DNA of 64,000 bases from an uncultured Clostridia bacterium (GTDB lineage: Bacteria > Bacillota > Clostridia > Christensenellales > Borkfalkiaceae), in the NCBI GenBank assembly GCA_944376295.1, contig CALWCE010000001.1:1-64000 (forward strand), given 5' to 3'. Positions 49,610 through 59,446 of the stretch are shown here, one piece after another. Under the pieces are notes generated by a model. It saw only the letters and a program-made list of their open reading frames with translations. It had not been told where the DNA came from and made no database searches. Within the stretch, counting starts at the first letter, position 1; each line of letters opens with the position of its first letter. The translations under genes and the position numbers were made by a program.

Positions 49610-50775
49610 CAGATCATTCGCTCCTTGTCGATATACACCATCTGTCCGGGGACGATCCACACGTCACAGCTGCGCGGCGCAAGTTTTCCGCCGAACACAA
49701 GGCGCAGCTTGGTGGGGAGTTCCCTGTCCATATTGACGAAGGTAAAGACGGGATCGCCCTCCTTGTCCTTCCAGCGGGTGACGGCGACCTGCGTCTCGTG
49801 TACCACGACGGAGACGGAGAGCAGGGTATCGTCCTTCGTGAAAAGCGGGAACCCGCCTGCGGGGCGGCTGAAATAGCGCACCCACTCCCACGAACACGCC
49901 GCAAGTTTCTTTGCGAAAAACTGCAAGAAGACGCGGTCTTCATAGGAGATCGCATCGAACGTGCGCGTCCGCTTCCCGAACAGATCGACGGGATTTTCGC
50001 GGTAGTTGCCGTCCAACGTCGCCTGATAGAAGGAAAACCAATGGAAACCCGTCGCCCCGTGCGCGGCAGCCGTATAGATCTGCCAGCGGATGTCGTCCTG
50101 CGTGGGTACGCGGTACCCCCAATGCCCGACCGAGAGGAGAGAGACGAAGAGCCTCACGCCCGTGCGGCGCGCCGCCTCTCCGAAGATGCGGAAATTGAGG
50201 ATATGGCAGTCCTGATAGTACTCCCTGTCGAAATAGGCGCACTGACCGTAGCTGTCGAAGGAGAGCAGCGTCGCTCCGCTGCGGCGGATGAAATCTACGA
50301 GCAGCTCGGTATATTCTTCGGGCGTGCTCACCCCCATCGTCTCCTCGAACCCGTGCCAATAGGGAAACATATTGAGGAATGGGGTCAGACGGGGCGCCGC
50401 TTCGCGGACGATCCTGTATGCCGAAACGGCATATTCCCAACCATGCCTGTCGGGCTCATCGCCGACATGGAAGCCGAACACGGCGGGGTGACCGCCGAAA
50501 TCGGCAGCCGCCGCCGCGACGTCTTCGCGGAACTGCGCTTCCCCCACCTCGCGGAGATGGTGATAGCGCGTGCGCGCATCGCAGACGATGGCGCGCATGC
50601 CCGCCTTTTCGCATTCGTCCAGAAGGCGGAGCATCCTCTCTTTCTCGTGCCGCGCGGGGTCGTATTCGAACGTCATGGGGAGGGTGATCCCCGCGTCCTT
50701 CCACTCCGCGACGGCATCTTGTTCGTCTTTGAAGCCGACGGGCTGATAATTCCAGAAACTAAAATCGTAACGCAT
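49609..50775 (-). CDS. Putative TIM-barrel glycoside hydrolase, family not assigned
   Basis: This 388-residue cytoplasmic protein begins MRYDFSFWNYQPVG. It shows alternating strand/helix segments of a (beta/alpha)8 barrel: AVFGFHVGDEPDRHGWEY carries an acidic pair after a strand, then LLSFDSYGQCAY, VSLLSVGHWGYRVPTQDDIRWQIYTAAAHGATGFHWFSFY, and a small C-terminal beta domain (VAVTRWKDKEGDPVFTFVNMDRELP). The barrel-plus-beta-domain layout recalls GH42-like or GH35-like enzymes, but no family signature is complete. The start at 50775 lacks a clear Shine-Dalgarno; it lies 16 nt after GH31 in the same operon. Confidence 0.65.
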   Translation of the reverse strand: MRYDFSFWNYQPVGFKDEQDAVAEWKDAGITLPMTFEYDPARHEKERMLRLLDECEKAGMRAIVCDARTRYHHLREVGEAQFREDVAAAAADFGGHPAVFGFHVGDEPDRHGWEYAVSAYRIVREAAPRLTPFLNMFPYWHGFEETMGVSTPEEYTELLVDFIRRSGATLLSFDSYGQCAYFDREYYQDCHILNFRIFGEAARRTGVRLFVSLLSVGHWGYRVPTQDDIRWQIYTAAAHGATGFHWFSFYQATLDGNYRENPVDLFGKRTRTFDAISYEDRVFLQFFAKKLAACSWEWVRYFSRPAGGFPLFTKDDTLLSVSVVVHETQVAVTRWKDKEGDPVFTFVNMDRELPTKLRLVFGGKLAPRSCDVWIVPGQMVYIDKERMI

Positions 50776-50791
50776 AGTAATCTTGTTTATG

Positions 50792-52318
50792 TCACAGCCG
50801 TTCAAAATACGGCAGGACTTCGAGCGGCGCGCCGACGCGGACCGTCTGCCCGCCTTCATATTCCGCCCCGTCGGGAACATACTTCCAACGGCATCCCGAA
50901 GGAAGGATGACGCTGCGTTCCCGCATCCCCTTATAGAGAACGGGCGCGACGAGGAGTTTATCGCCGAGCATGAACTGATCGGAGACGTCGGAGAGCCCCT
51001 GCGCGGGGAATTCATATTCCATATGCCGCATGATGGGGTCGTTGAGCTTGGCAGCCTGTGCGAGCAGAGAACGCAGGTATCCGCCGTACTTTGCGCGCAG
51101 GCGCACGCAATTGCGCACGATGGAACGCACGTCCTTCGAGCTCCTGTTCCAAACGGCATAGGAAAATTGGATGCTGGGCATGAGCGCGGCGCACTGACAG
51201 GAGCGCACCATGAGTTCATCGTCGTGCTGTCTTCCGTCGCCGAAGTCGGCCTCCTGCCCGCCGCCCACCATATCGGGGCAGCAATATGGATACCCCGAAA
51301 GCCCCGCCTGGAGCATATTGGGGATCAGAGAGAGGATGCCGCTCTTGCCCTCCCAGCAGCTGTTCTTGTCTGCAAGGCGCTGCATCACGGGATAGCCGCC
51401 CAGCCCGACGCAGGCGCGCAGCTCGGAATACTCGTATTCCGCCGCGAACTGCGCCCAGAGCTTGCTCTGATCGTTGGGCGTGACGTTCCCGTAAGTCAGA
51501 TCGTCCGAATCGTAATAGCCCGCGTCGCCCGCGTCGAACTTGAACCCGTCCGTTCCCATCGCCTTGAGGGCGTCGAGCTGAGAACGCAGCCACGTTTGGG
51601 CGGCGGGCGAGCTCATGTCGAGGACGGCGCTCGTCCCGTTCCACCAGCGGCGCATGGCGATCTTTCCCGTGCGGTCGCGCACGAGCGCGCCGCTCTTTGC
51701 AAGCTCGCCGAACCCGGGGACGGCTTCGTTGACGAACGGGCACACCCACAGCACCAGCTTGAACCCGAGCTCGTGGAGATGCTTCATGAGCCCTTCGGGG
51801 TCGGCGATCTTGCTTTCGTCGAAGCGCCAATCGCCGTAATCGCGCATCCAGCCGTCGTCCACGATCATGATGCCGGGGTCCATGCCACTTTCGATGATGC
51901 TGCCCGCATACCGTTCGAGTTTTTCCGAACTGACGTTGCGCAGCATCTCCACCCAGGTACTGTACTGCGGCCGCAGGATCATCTCTTCGGGAACGGACTT
52001 CCCGTGGGCAAAGTGCTTTGCGGAAGCGGCGCGGAGCGCCCCTTTGAGCGTTCCGTGCCCTTCGGAGATGTCCGCCGTACCCTTCACCTCGGAGAGCGTG
52101 ATCTGCCCGCCCGCTTCAAAGCGGAGGATGCAGCCGTTCTCCACATAGATGTATCTGCCTAAGCTGCTCACGAAGAGCGCGTTATACTGATTGTCCGTGC
52201 GGTTGATCGTGCCGTTCAGCTCATAATCGCTGGACTTTGTGAGGGGCATCTGCATGCCGTGTGCGACCACGCCGCCCCACCACGCCTCATCCGGAAGACA
52301 TGTAAGATAATAGATCAA
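50792..52318 (-). CDS. GH31-family alpha-glycosidase
   Basis: This 508-residue protein starts with TTG, chosen because AAGGAGG lies 5 nt upstream and it follows the DUF4838 gene direction with a 10-nt gap. GH31 features include WVEMLRNVSSEKLERYAGSIIESGMDPGIMIVDDGW, GFKLVLWVCPFVN, and MGTDGFKFDAGDAGYY with the catalytic Asp nucleophile. VGGGQEADF, MPSIQFSYAVWN and a C-terminal beta domain (MLGDKLLVAPVLYKGMRERSVILPSGCRWKYV) follow. It may be an alpha-glucosidase, alpha-xylosidase or alpha-galactosidase; it is shorter than most GH31 enzymes and lacks a large N-terminal domain. It is cytoplasmic. Confidence 0.88.
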   Translation of the reverse strand: MIYYLTCLPDEAWWGGVVAHGMQMPLTKSSDYELNGTINRTDNQYNALFVSSLGRYIYVENGCILRFEAGGQITLSEVKGTADISEGHGTLKGALRAASAKHFAHGKSVPEEMILRPQYSTWVEMLRNVSSEKLERYAGSIIESGMDPGIMIVDDGWMRDYGDWRFDESKIADPEGLMKHLHELGFKLVLWVCPFVNEAVPGFGELAKSGALVRDRTGKIAMRRWWNGTSAVLDMSSPAAQTWLRSQLDALKAMGTDGFKFDAGDAGYYDSDDLTYGNVTPNDQSKLWAQFAAEYEYSELRACVGLGGYPVMQRLADKNSCWEGKSGILSLIPNMLQAGLSGYPYCCPDMVGGGQEADFGDGRQHDDELMVRSCQCAALMPSIQFSYAVWNRSSKDVRSIVRNCVRLRAKYGGYLRSLLAQAAKLNDPIMRHMEYEFPAQGLSDVSDQFMLGDKLLVAPVLYKGMRERSVILPSGCRWKYVPDGAEYEGGQTVRVGAPLEVLPYFERL

Positions 52319-52328
52319 GGCAACCTCC

Positions 52329-54299
52329 TTATCCTCTCAGGGATTCGATAAAGTCGCTCGTACTGCTTCCTTCTCTGTAACAGGTCCCCTGCACGATCTC
52401 GGCATCCGCCTCGAAGGCGTCCAGCATCGTCATTTTGAGCTCGCTGTTCCCGGGGTAGTAGGTATCGAAGTTGGAGAGGATCATGTAGCGGACGCAGACG
52501 CTCTCTTTGAGGACGCGGTTGTAAAGCGTCTCATAGAGGACGGGGTCGCTCTCCCGAAGGGGAAGATATGCCGCCTGCGCCTGTTCGAGCAGGTCGAGCG
52601 CCTGCTCGAGGATGCGCTTGGGCCAATACTGCACGATGTCGCCGGGGTTCTGATAGCACAGAAGGTGATAGCCTTCCGTCCTCGTCTGAGCCATCATGTT
52701 GACGTTGGAGCGCATGAGGTCGATATACCGCTGCATATAGGGCGCGCCCTCTTTATAGAAGTGCTCCATAAAGTCGTCCATGAGTTCGCCGACGTTTTCA
52801 TCGGGATCCCACATGAGCTTGGCGTTGAGATAGGTATCGAGGTCGACGAGCGAACGCAATTCCGAACCCGTCGTGTTCTCCCTGTTCAGATAGACGACGC
52901 CGATCTCATCCTTGTAGAACTTCAAGTTGGTCTTCAGAGAGTCGAAGTTGTCGTAGAAGAAGTAGTAAGCGCTGTAATTGGTGTTATAGTCCCAGACGGC
53001 GATGTTGTCCGTGATCCCCTTCCAGCCCTTGAAGTACTGATAGATGTTCTGATTGTAGGTGCAGTCGGGGTCGGAGAACGCGTGCTTGTAGCACACGGGG
53101 TTGAGGGGCGTCACGCGGACATACAGCTTGTCGCAGGGGCGGCAGCTCTCGTCGACGATCTCTCCCGTATCGAGGTTGACGGGCGGGATGATGCTGCCGC
53201 TCGCCGTGTAGCCGAACATGCAGTAGACGAGCCCGCGCGAAGCGATCTCGGGATCTTTTTCCACCTCGTTGACGACGTCGTTCATGAAGCGGACGATATA
53301 GCCGCTCAGACCGTACGCGGAACGCTCTTCGGCGCAGCTGCACGCTTTGACGGTGTTTCCGTTCTCGTCCGTCTCCGTCCTGCCCGAGCAATAGCCCGTG
53401 CCGTCGTTTTCGCCCAAAGAGACGATCTTGCCGTAGGGCGTCTGCTTGATGATGGACTTCAAATTTTCGACGAAGGTCGTCTTGAGGTCGGGATCGGTGA
53501 GACAGAGCTGACCCGAGGCGAACCATTCGGGATGATAGTGCTCTGCGTCATTGGGATCGTTGTAGTTGGGGAGCCCGTACGTCGGATCGTTCGTTCTCGG
53601 GATGATCTGATAGTAGGAGTGCGCCGCCAGGATCCAGTCGCGCGAATTGCCGTAGTCGAATTCTGCCGCCGAAGTGCTCGCGTTGAGGCGCAGCGACGTC
53701 GCATACTCCGCATTGTAGGCGGCAAGCCCGTCGAACGCGCGCTCGCGGAAGGCGGGGACTTCGGTCATATCGAAATCTTTGAGCATGGCTTTGTCCACGC
53801 TGTCGATGGCGACTTCGCCCACCGCATATACTTCGTAGCCGAACTGCTGTTTGAGGAATTCCTGCACCGAATAGATGGTGCCGCGCCCGTTGTAACCGCC
53901 CATGACGACGGTGTTGCCGAAGCGCTCGATCTTGAAACCATCCTCGTTGAGCTCCTCCTTCCCGAGCGTCACGCCGCTGCTTTCCAGCACGGACGTATGC
54001 CCGACGGAGAGCACCTTCGCGCTTTCGCTGAGCGCCGCCCCGCCGTCCGGACGCACTTCGATGGCGGCGCCCGTCGCCGCTTCGAACTGCTCTGCAAGCA
54101 GCTCGGCGGCATACGTTTCGCTCGCCTCCGCCTGCGCGGGGACGACGACGGAATACTCCGTCCTTCCGCCCTCTGCAAGCACGATGTCGGTATCGGAAAT
54201 GACGGTCTTGCCCCCTTCCTTCTCCGCGCATGCCGCAGCGGGAAGGCAGAAGCAGGCGGCAAGCGCCAATGTCAATATGGTCTTTATGGTCTTATTCAT
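52329..54299 (-). CDS. DUF4838 / GH67-N-terminal-like lipoprotein
   Basis: This 656-residue protein has a lipoprotein-type signal (TLALAACFCLPAAACAEKEGG). The first ~150 residues (YSVVVPAQAEASETYAAELLAEQFEAATGAAIEVRP, GRGTIYSVQEFLKQQFGYEVYAVGE) resemble the N-terminal domain of GH67 alpha-glucuronidases and related hexosaminidase-like domains. The rest matches the DUF4838 pattern (RERAFDGLAAYN, YHPEWFA, SLGENDGTGYC, DNIAVWDYNTNY, GYHLLCYQN). Proteins of this kind are common in carbohydrate loci and are thought to be surface glycosidases, but the reaction is not established. The ATG at 54299 has GAGGTGG 3 nt upstream. Confidence 0.82.
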   Translation of the reverse strand: MNKTIKTILTLALAACFCLPAAACAEKEGGKTVISDTDIVLAEGGRTEYSVVVPAQAEASETYAAELLAEQFEAATGAAIEVRPDGGAALSESAKVLSVGHTSVLESSGVTLGKEELNEDGFKIERFGNTVVMGGYNGRGTIYSVQEFLKQQFGYEVYAVGEVAIDSVDKAMLKDFDMTEVPAFRERAFDGLAAYNAEYATSLRLNASTSAAEFDYGNSRDWILAAHSYYQIIPRTNDPTYGLPNYNDPNDAEHYHPEWFASGQLCLTDPDLKTTFVENLKSIIKQTPYGKIVSLGENDGTGYCSGRTETDENGNTVKACSCAEERSAYGLSGYIVRFMNDVVNEVEKDPEIASRGLVYCMFGYTASGSIIPPVNLDTGEIVDESCRPCDKLYVRVTPLNPVCYKHAFSDPDCTYNQNIYQYFKGWKGITDNIAVWDYNTNYSAYYFFYDNFDSLKTNLKFYKDEIGVVYLNRENTTGSELRSLVDLDTYLNAKLMWDPDENVGELMDDFMEHFYKEGAPYMQRYIDLMRSNVNMMAQTRTEGYHLLCYQNPGDIVQYWPKRILEQALDLLEQAQAAYLPLRESDPVLYETLYNRVLKESVCVRYMILSNFDTYYPGNSELKMTMLDAFEADAEIVQGTCYREGSSTSDFIESLRG

Positions 54300-54307
54300 G
54301 GTCCACC

Positions 54308-57300
54308 TCACTCTACCGTAACGGAGATCGTCACGACAGAAGCGTTATAGTCTGCGTCGATCGCGTAATACACGAGCGTATAGCGGCCTGCAGAAGCGGG
54401 CGTAAATCCCGTGACCGCATTTTCCGCCGTCACTTCGCCGAGCACCTGCATTGCGGCATCGGGGCCGACGACATAGAGGAACAGGCGGGGCGCTTCGTCG
54501 CGGTCGTCCTGCACGACTGCGTTGGGGATGGAGACGGTCTTCCCCGCCCTCCCGTGCAGTTCTTCATAGCCGGAGAGCGCGATCGTGGGCGCCGTCGTAT
54601 CGGATGCTCCGATCGTGTATGTCGCCTGCGACGTGTTCCCCGTGGCGTCCGTCGCCATATAGCGGATATAATACAGCCCGTAGCTCTCCACGGTGAAGTT
54701 CAGCCCCTCCCGATAGAGTTCATCGGAAAAGACGACGCTGCCGTCGGGCGACTGCACCGTGACGCGGACTTCCGTGTAGGGAGACAGCGCGTCATAGGCA
54801 TGCACTGCGGGAACGGAGACCGTCTGCCCGATCACAAGCCCGGTCGGGAGCGAGCCTTCCAGCACGATCAGGGGATTTGCAAGATCGTAAAAATCCATGA
54901 GCTTGTACTGCGTCTCGCCCGCCTCGTTCTCCGTCTCTCTGTAGGTGACGTAGAACGCCTGCCCGCAAAGAGATGTAAGGGCGATCGCCGCGGTCGAGCC
55001 GTATTCTTCCGCCTGATAGTCGGCGACGGAGAGCGAACCCACGCCCTCGAACGTCACATCCAGACAGACCATGCCCGAAGCAAAGCCCTTCCACGCCCTG
55101 CCGTCGACGTTCTCTTCGATCTTACACACCTCGTTGCCGTTGACGTCGTAGATGCTGCCGTCGCGGTAGGTGATGGTCAGAGAGCCCGCGACTTCGCTTG
55201 CAAAGGCGTTGCTTTCCTCCTCATACAGCCAATAGTTATACGAGCCGTAAAGCGTGTATTTCTTCCCGCCGTTGGTCGTCAGGAAGGTATAGGTATCCTT
55301 GATACCGGGGTCGGTGGAAGAAGTGATGTCTTCGAGCACGAGATCGAACCCGACGGAAGCATCGAAGCTGTCGCGCAGCGAGAAGCGCAGCGCGGAGAAG
55401 TTCTTCATCGTCGCGGGGACGAAGAAGGTGAGCGTAAAGCCCTCTGCCTGCAGAGGGTTGGCAAACCCGAAGCTGCGGCTGCCCGAGGCGCCCTCCTCCG
55501 TGCGGATGCGGTAGTACTCGTATTCTTCGCCCGCCACATTGTATTCGACGTTGACGCCTTCCCCGAAGAGGAAATAATCGTCGAGCTGGTAGGAGCCGTC
55601 GTTCACATAGTCGTCCGCCGCGGGATCGGGCTTTTCGCGGATCTCCACCGTGTAGCTTTCCACGGCTTCGCCGCCCGCCGTATAGGTAACGGTCAGTTCC
55701 GTGCCGAACTTTTCGATATCGGGCGTGAACACGCTTCCTTCCGGCAGCGTCTCGCTCTGCCCGTTTCCCGAGAGGGTGACTTCGACCGCCTGCGCGATGC
55801 CCGCGCCCCGGGTAGTTTCATAGTCGTAGGCGCTCAGCTTGGGCAGGATGACCCTGACGCCGTCGAACAGGCGGCGCAGATGCTGCAGCGAGCCGTGGAC
55901 GGTCATCCCGTCCGCCGCGGAGACGTTGTAAATAAGTTCTGCGCTGTGCGTGAACCCGAGCCAGTCGGTGGCGGAGTAGATCGCGCGGTATTCGCCCGCA
56001 AACAGCGGGATGAACACGCCCTGCTCCGTTTCGATCGTCTCCTGAGGGGCTCCCGCGCGGACGATGCGCACATCTTGTTCCACGATGTAAGCGCCCTCCC
56101 CCGCCTCATAGCGCGCCTCGGGCAAGAACACCTCTTCCCCGACGCGAACGTCGGGCGTTTCCGCCTCGACGGACACAGAGACTTCGGGCGCGGCCTGCTG
56201 CGACGCGAAGCGAAGCGACTTTTGGACGAGATTGCCCGCCTTGTCGCGCGCCGAATAAGAGATCGTATAGAAGCCCTCCTTTTCGGGGACGAGCGCGTTG
56301 TCCGTGACCGTCACTTCCTTGCCGTCCGGATCGGTGAGCACGATCTTACACGCCGTCTCGCCGTCCACCGTGTCGAGGCAGGTGAACGAGGGAAGAGAAT
56401 ACGTCCTTCCCACAAGGGCGGAGGGCGCGATGCTGCCCGAGACTTCCTCCCCGAAGGTGAGGACGGGCGCCTGCGCATCGGAAATTTCCGCTCCGTTCAG
56501 GGGCGTATTGAAGGCGTTGAGGACCATATACGAGGGCGAACCCGAACGGTGCTGCTTGGAGCAGAAGGAAAGTTTGACCTTCCCGCTCGAGAAGCCCTCC
56601 CATTCCTTGCCGTAACCGACCGATTCGCTCCAGTCGAGGTCCATGATGCAGAACTTGATGCCCTGCTGACCGGTGACCCAGACCGCCTTGTCCTCAAAGT
56701 CGTAGTGCAGGATGATGGAACGGTGGCGCGCCTCCATTTTGTCAAAATTCTGACCCGCGGGAGCGTACACCGCTTCGTTCGTCGTGCCGTCGAAGCCGAC
56801 GTGATACTTATCGTTAAAGCCCCACGTCCCCTCCGAATAGACGGGGCGGTAGTCGCCGTACTGATAGCCGCAGGGCTCCAGCTCGGCGGTCTCCGCCGTG
56901 AACGTCGCGGGGAACCACTGCGAGGGCTTGATCTTGATGAGAAGATAGTTGTCTTCATCCTCCGCATCCGTGATCTTCACGTTAAATTCGTTGAAGTCGG
57001 CATTGCCGCGCGCCGTCGCAAGGGGCGTGAACGCAAAGAGGATATCGTTGGAGCTATAAGAGGAAATATCCACCACGTTGGAAAATTCCACCCAGCGGTT
57101 GGCGGAAGAGGGCGTGAACTTCACGCCGTTCATCTGCCATGCTTCGAGCCCGAGGTCGTCAGAGTCCTGCGTGTATTCGGTGACGGCACTTGTCGCATCG
57201 AGCTCCTTGCCGTAGAGCATATAGTCGGGTACGGAGACGTCCGACTGAACGGTAACGCCCTGGGGCAGCGTAAACAATGCGGCGGGCGAGCCCTCGGCGG

Positions 57301-57409
57301 GGGCAGAGACGTCCTCTGCCGAAACGCCCGCGAGCGCCGCTCCCGTTCCGCTTGCCGCCAGCACCCCCGCGACCAGCAAGAGGGATAACACTTTTTTTGT
57401 CTTGGTCAT
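54308..57409 (-). CDS. Large secreted protein with carbohydrate-binding-like and Ig-like domains
   Basis: This 1033-residue protein has signal peptide VLSLLLVAGVLAASGTGAALA. The N-terminal ~330 residues and a middle stretch (~620-830) look like paired beta-sandwich binding modules (NRWVEFSNVVDISSYSSNDILFAFTP; YYRIRTEEGASGSRSFGFANPLQAEGFTLTFFVP). They alternate with Ig-like domains that contain 'GFYTISYSARDKAGN', 'YYIRYMATDATGNTS' and 'GRYTLVYYAIDADYNAS'. No membrane anchor or LPXTG is visible at the C-terminus, so it may be released or held by binding. It sits between the transporter genes and the enzymes, so it likely captures the operon's glycan. Confidence 0.78.
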   Translation of the reverse strand: MTKTKKVLSLLLVAGVLAASGTGAALAGVSAEDVSAPAEGSPAALFTLPQGVTVQSDVSVPDYMLYGKELDATSAVTEYTQDSDDLGLEAWQMNGVKFTPSSANRWVEFSNVVDISSYSSNDILFAFTPLATARGNADFNEFNVKITDAEDEDNYLLIKIKPSQWFPATFTAETAELEPCGYQYGDYRPVYSEGTWGFNDKYHVGFDGTTNEAVYAPAGQNFDKMEARHRSIILHYDFEDKAVWVTGQQGIKFCIMDLDWSESVGYGKEWEGFSSGKVKLSFCSKQHRSGSPSYMVLNAFNTPLNGAEISDAQAPVLTFGEEVSGSIAPSALVGRTYSLPSFTCLDTVDGETACKIVLTDPDGKEVTVTDNALVPEKEGFYTISYSARDKAGNLVQKSLRFASQQAAPEVSVSVEAETPDVRVGEEVFLPEARYEAGEGAYIVEQDVRIVRAGAPQETIETEQGVFIPLFAGEYRAIYSATDWLGFTHSAELIYNVSAADGMTVHGSLQHLRRLFDGVRVILPKLSAYDYETTRGAGIAQAVEVTLSGNGQSETLPEGSVFTPDIEKFGTELTVTYTAGGEAVESYTVEIREKPDPAADDYVNDGSYQLDDYFLFGEGVNVEYNVAGEEYEYYRIRTEEGASGSRSFGFANPLQAEGFTLTFFVPATMKNFSALRFSLRDSFDASVGFDLVLEDITSSTDPGIKDTYTFLTTNGGKKYTLYGSYNYWLYEEESNAFASEVAGSLTITYRDGSIYDVNGNEVCKIEENVDGRAWKGFASGMVCLDVTFEGVGSLSVADYQAEEYGSTAAIALTSLCGQAFYVTYRETENEAGETQYKLMDFYDLANPLIVLEGSLPTGLVIGQTVSVPAVHAYDALSPYTEVRVTVQSPDGSVVFSDELYREGLNFTVESYGLYYIRYMATDATGNTSQATYTIGASDTTAPTIALSGYEELHGRAGKTVSIPNAVVQDDRDEAPRLFLYVVGPDAAMQVLGEVTAENAVTGFTPASAGRYTLVYYAIDADYNASVVTISVTVE

Positions 57410-57422
57410 ACTTGTTCTCCTG

Positions 57423-58376
57423 TCAGCCTTTCAGTCCGCCCAAAGTCAGCGAACCCATGAGTTTGTTGCGGAAAATAAGAAATAAGATAAAGATGGGGAT
57501 CACGAGCATCAGAAGCCCCGCGATCTGGATGGGCGGCGTCGCGATGTTGACGTCTGCCACCGAGAATTGGAACTGATATGCGCCGTACGAGAGATTGGGG
57601 TAACTCGGCAGGTAGATGATGGGCGTCATGTAGTCGTTCCAGAGCGTGATGAACTGCTGGATGAAGAGCACGGCGAAGATGGTGCGCGTCATCGGCCACA
57701 TGATGAGCAGCATGGTGCGGAAATGCCCCGCGCCGTCGATGAACGCCGCCTCCGCATAGCTCCAGGAGACCCCCTTCCACGTCGCATAATAGATGAGGAA
57801 GATGTATCCGAACGCGCCGCACTGCCAAAAGATGACGCCGAGCAGCGAGTCGTAAAGCCCGAGGTCGGTCAACAGTTTGATGTTCGCCGCAAGCGAGCTG
57901 CCGATGGGCAGGTAGTTGGTGATGAGCACGATGACCCAAAGCCCGCGCACCCACTTCAAGTAGCTGTATTTGGCGAGGATATAACTTGCAAGGCACGCCG
58001 TGATGACGGATACGACACCCGAGCCGCCCGCATAGAGCAAGCTGTTGAGCAGCATCTCGGGCGCCATGATCTCCCTGCCTTCGCGCACGATCTTCAGGGC
58101 GGAGAACGCTTTGACGTAGTTGGAAAAATTCCAGCCGTACCCCTCTCCCCCTTTCGGGAAGAAGAGCGGGTCTTCATAGAAGTTGATATACGTCTTTAAG
58201 CTGTTGATGAACGCCCAAAGTAGCAGCCCCAAAAAGATGAGGCACCAAAGGGCAACGGCAGTCCATGCGACAACAGGGAAGATATTGCCTTTGATGTGCA
58301 GCTTTCTGCGCTTTTTGTTTCCCGTATTGCTGACGGCCGCCTGTTCCTGCGGCGCGCCGCCGATCGTTTCATTCAT
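57423..58376 (-). CDS. Carbohydrate ABC importer permease (MalG-like)
   Basis: This 317-residue permease has six membrane segments. The EAA coupling loop is YAEAAFIDGAGHFRTMLLIMWPMTRTI (about 220-245). A basic cytoplasmic start (KKRRKLHIKG) precedes the first helix, and FRNKLMGSLTLGGLKG ends it, which is typical of sugar permeases of the LplC/MalG group. It works with the MalF-like permease and binding protein directly upstream. No ATP-binding gene of this system is in the window; a shared MsmX/UgpC-type ATPase elsewhere is likely. Confidence 0.93.
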   Translation of the reverse strand: MNETIGGAPQEQAAVSNTGNKKRRKLHIKGNIFPVVAWTAVALWCLIFLGLLLWAFINSLKTYINFYEDPLFFPKGGEGYGWNFSNYVKAFSALKIVREGREIMAPEMLLNSLLYAGGSGVVSVITACLASYILAKYSYLKWVRGLWVIVLITNYLPIGSSLAANIKLLTDLGLYDSLLGVIFWQCGAFGYIFLIYYATWKGVSWSYAEAAFIDGAGHFRTMLLIMWPMTRTIFAVLFIQQFITLWNDYMTPIIYLPSYPNLSYGAYQFQFSVADVNIATPPIQIAGLLMLVIPIFILFLIFRNKLMGSLTLGGLKG

Positions 58377-58387
58377 CAGACACCTCC

Positions 58388-59434
58388 TTAGAATTCCGCT
58401 TCGGGATCGAACCTGTCGAACAGCTTCTTTGTCCCGTACACGATGGGGATGGAAATGAGACCGATGAGCAGATTCGCCGCAGAAGTATAGCCGTACATGA
58501 AGTCGGCGGCGACACCGCTCATGGAATTATCCGAAATGACGGATACCATCATGTAATACCCGAAAGAGATCGCGCTGTCGGGCAGATACGTTCCGCTGGC
58601 GCCGTCTCCGTAGATGGCATACAGCGGCCCTTGTGCCGTAAAGAACCCCGTGAACATGCCGAGGCAGTAGATCTGCAGCACGGAGAACATGAGGGGCAGC
58701 GTGATGTAACGGAACTCCTGGAAATAGGACATCCCTTCGAGCTCGCCGAATTCGATGAGTTCCTTGGGCGTGCGGCTCATCGTGCCGATGTTGATGAGCA
58801 GAGAGCCGGGGAGCCCCAAAAAGAACTGATACAGGATGAGCGTCAGAAACACCTTGCCGTCATCCGCGAGCGGAGAAAGGAACTGATCGTACGGTTCCTT
58901 GAGCAGATTGGTCCACACGCCCAGAAGTCCCTGCGTCATGAACGTCTTGAACAAGAGCGCGACGACCATCGCCGAGATGATGGAGGGAATGAACAGGACG
59001 ACCTTCATGAAGCCCGATGCCAGCATATCTTTATAGATGACGAAGGCGAAGATGAGGCTCAAAGGAAGGCAGATGAGACCTGTCAGATGATAGACCATCC
59101 CGTTGAGGAAGTACCTGCCGAGCGGACGCGTCGTCGAAAAAAGATCGGTGACAAATTCCGTAAAGTTGGTAAACAGCTGCCCGAAGGGATAGTAGACCTG
59201 CGTCTCCGTTTCGGGATCGAAGTGCTTAAACGCAAGCAGGATGGAGTTGAGGTTCCCGCAGACGAAGAAGATGACCCACTGCACCAGCATGAATGCAAGC
59301 ACGCACGCACAGAAGATATGCGCGTTCTTCGTGGTGGCGAGCATCTTGCGCTTCTTTTTCTTTTCGGGGAGCGGCGCCTCAGGCAAAACGGCTTCAGCCT
59401 CCGCCGTCTGCCGTTCCTGTATACGATCGGTCAT
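58388..59434 (-). CDS. Carbohydrate ABC importer permease (MalF/LplB-like)
   Basis: This 348-residue permease has a long charged N-terminal tail (PEAPLPEKKKKRKMLATTKNAH) and six membrane segments. The EAA-type loop is less typical: PKELIEFGELEGMSYFQEFRYITLPLM (about 235-260) replaces the usual EAA..DGA with ELIEFGELEGM. Binding protein, this gene and the MalG-like gene follow each other with gaps of 11-12 nt. Confidence 0.9.
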   Translation of the reverse strand: MTDRIQERQTAEAEAVLPEAPLPEKKKKRKMLATTKNAHIFCACVLAFMLVQWVIFFVCGNLNSILLAFKHFDPETETQVYYPFGQLFTNFTEFVTDLFSTTRPLGRYFLNGMVYHLTGLICLPLSLIFAFVIYKDMLASGFMKVVLFIPSIISAMVVALLFKTFMTQGLLGVWTNLLKEPYDQFLSPLADDGKVFLTLILYQFFLGLPGSLLINIGTMSRTPKELIEFGELEGMSYFQEFRYITLPLMFSVLQIYCLGMFTGFFTAQGPLYAIYGDGASGTYLPDSAISFGYYMMVSVISDNSMSGVAADFMYGYTSAANLLIGLISIPIVYGTKKLFDRFDPEAEF

Positions 59435-59446
59435 GTTTCACCCCCG

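Noticed and set aside
54230-57388. A 1052-codon plus-strand frame
   Set aside because: It lies opposite the 1033-residue secreted protein, has no domain or plausible start, and is explained by codon bias.
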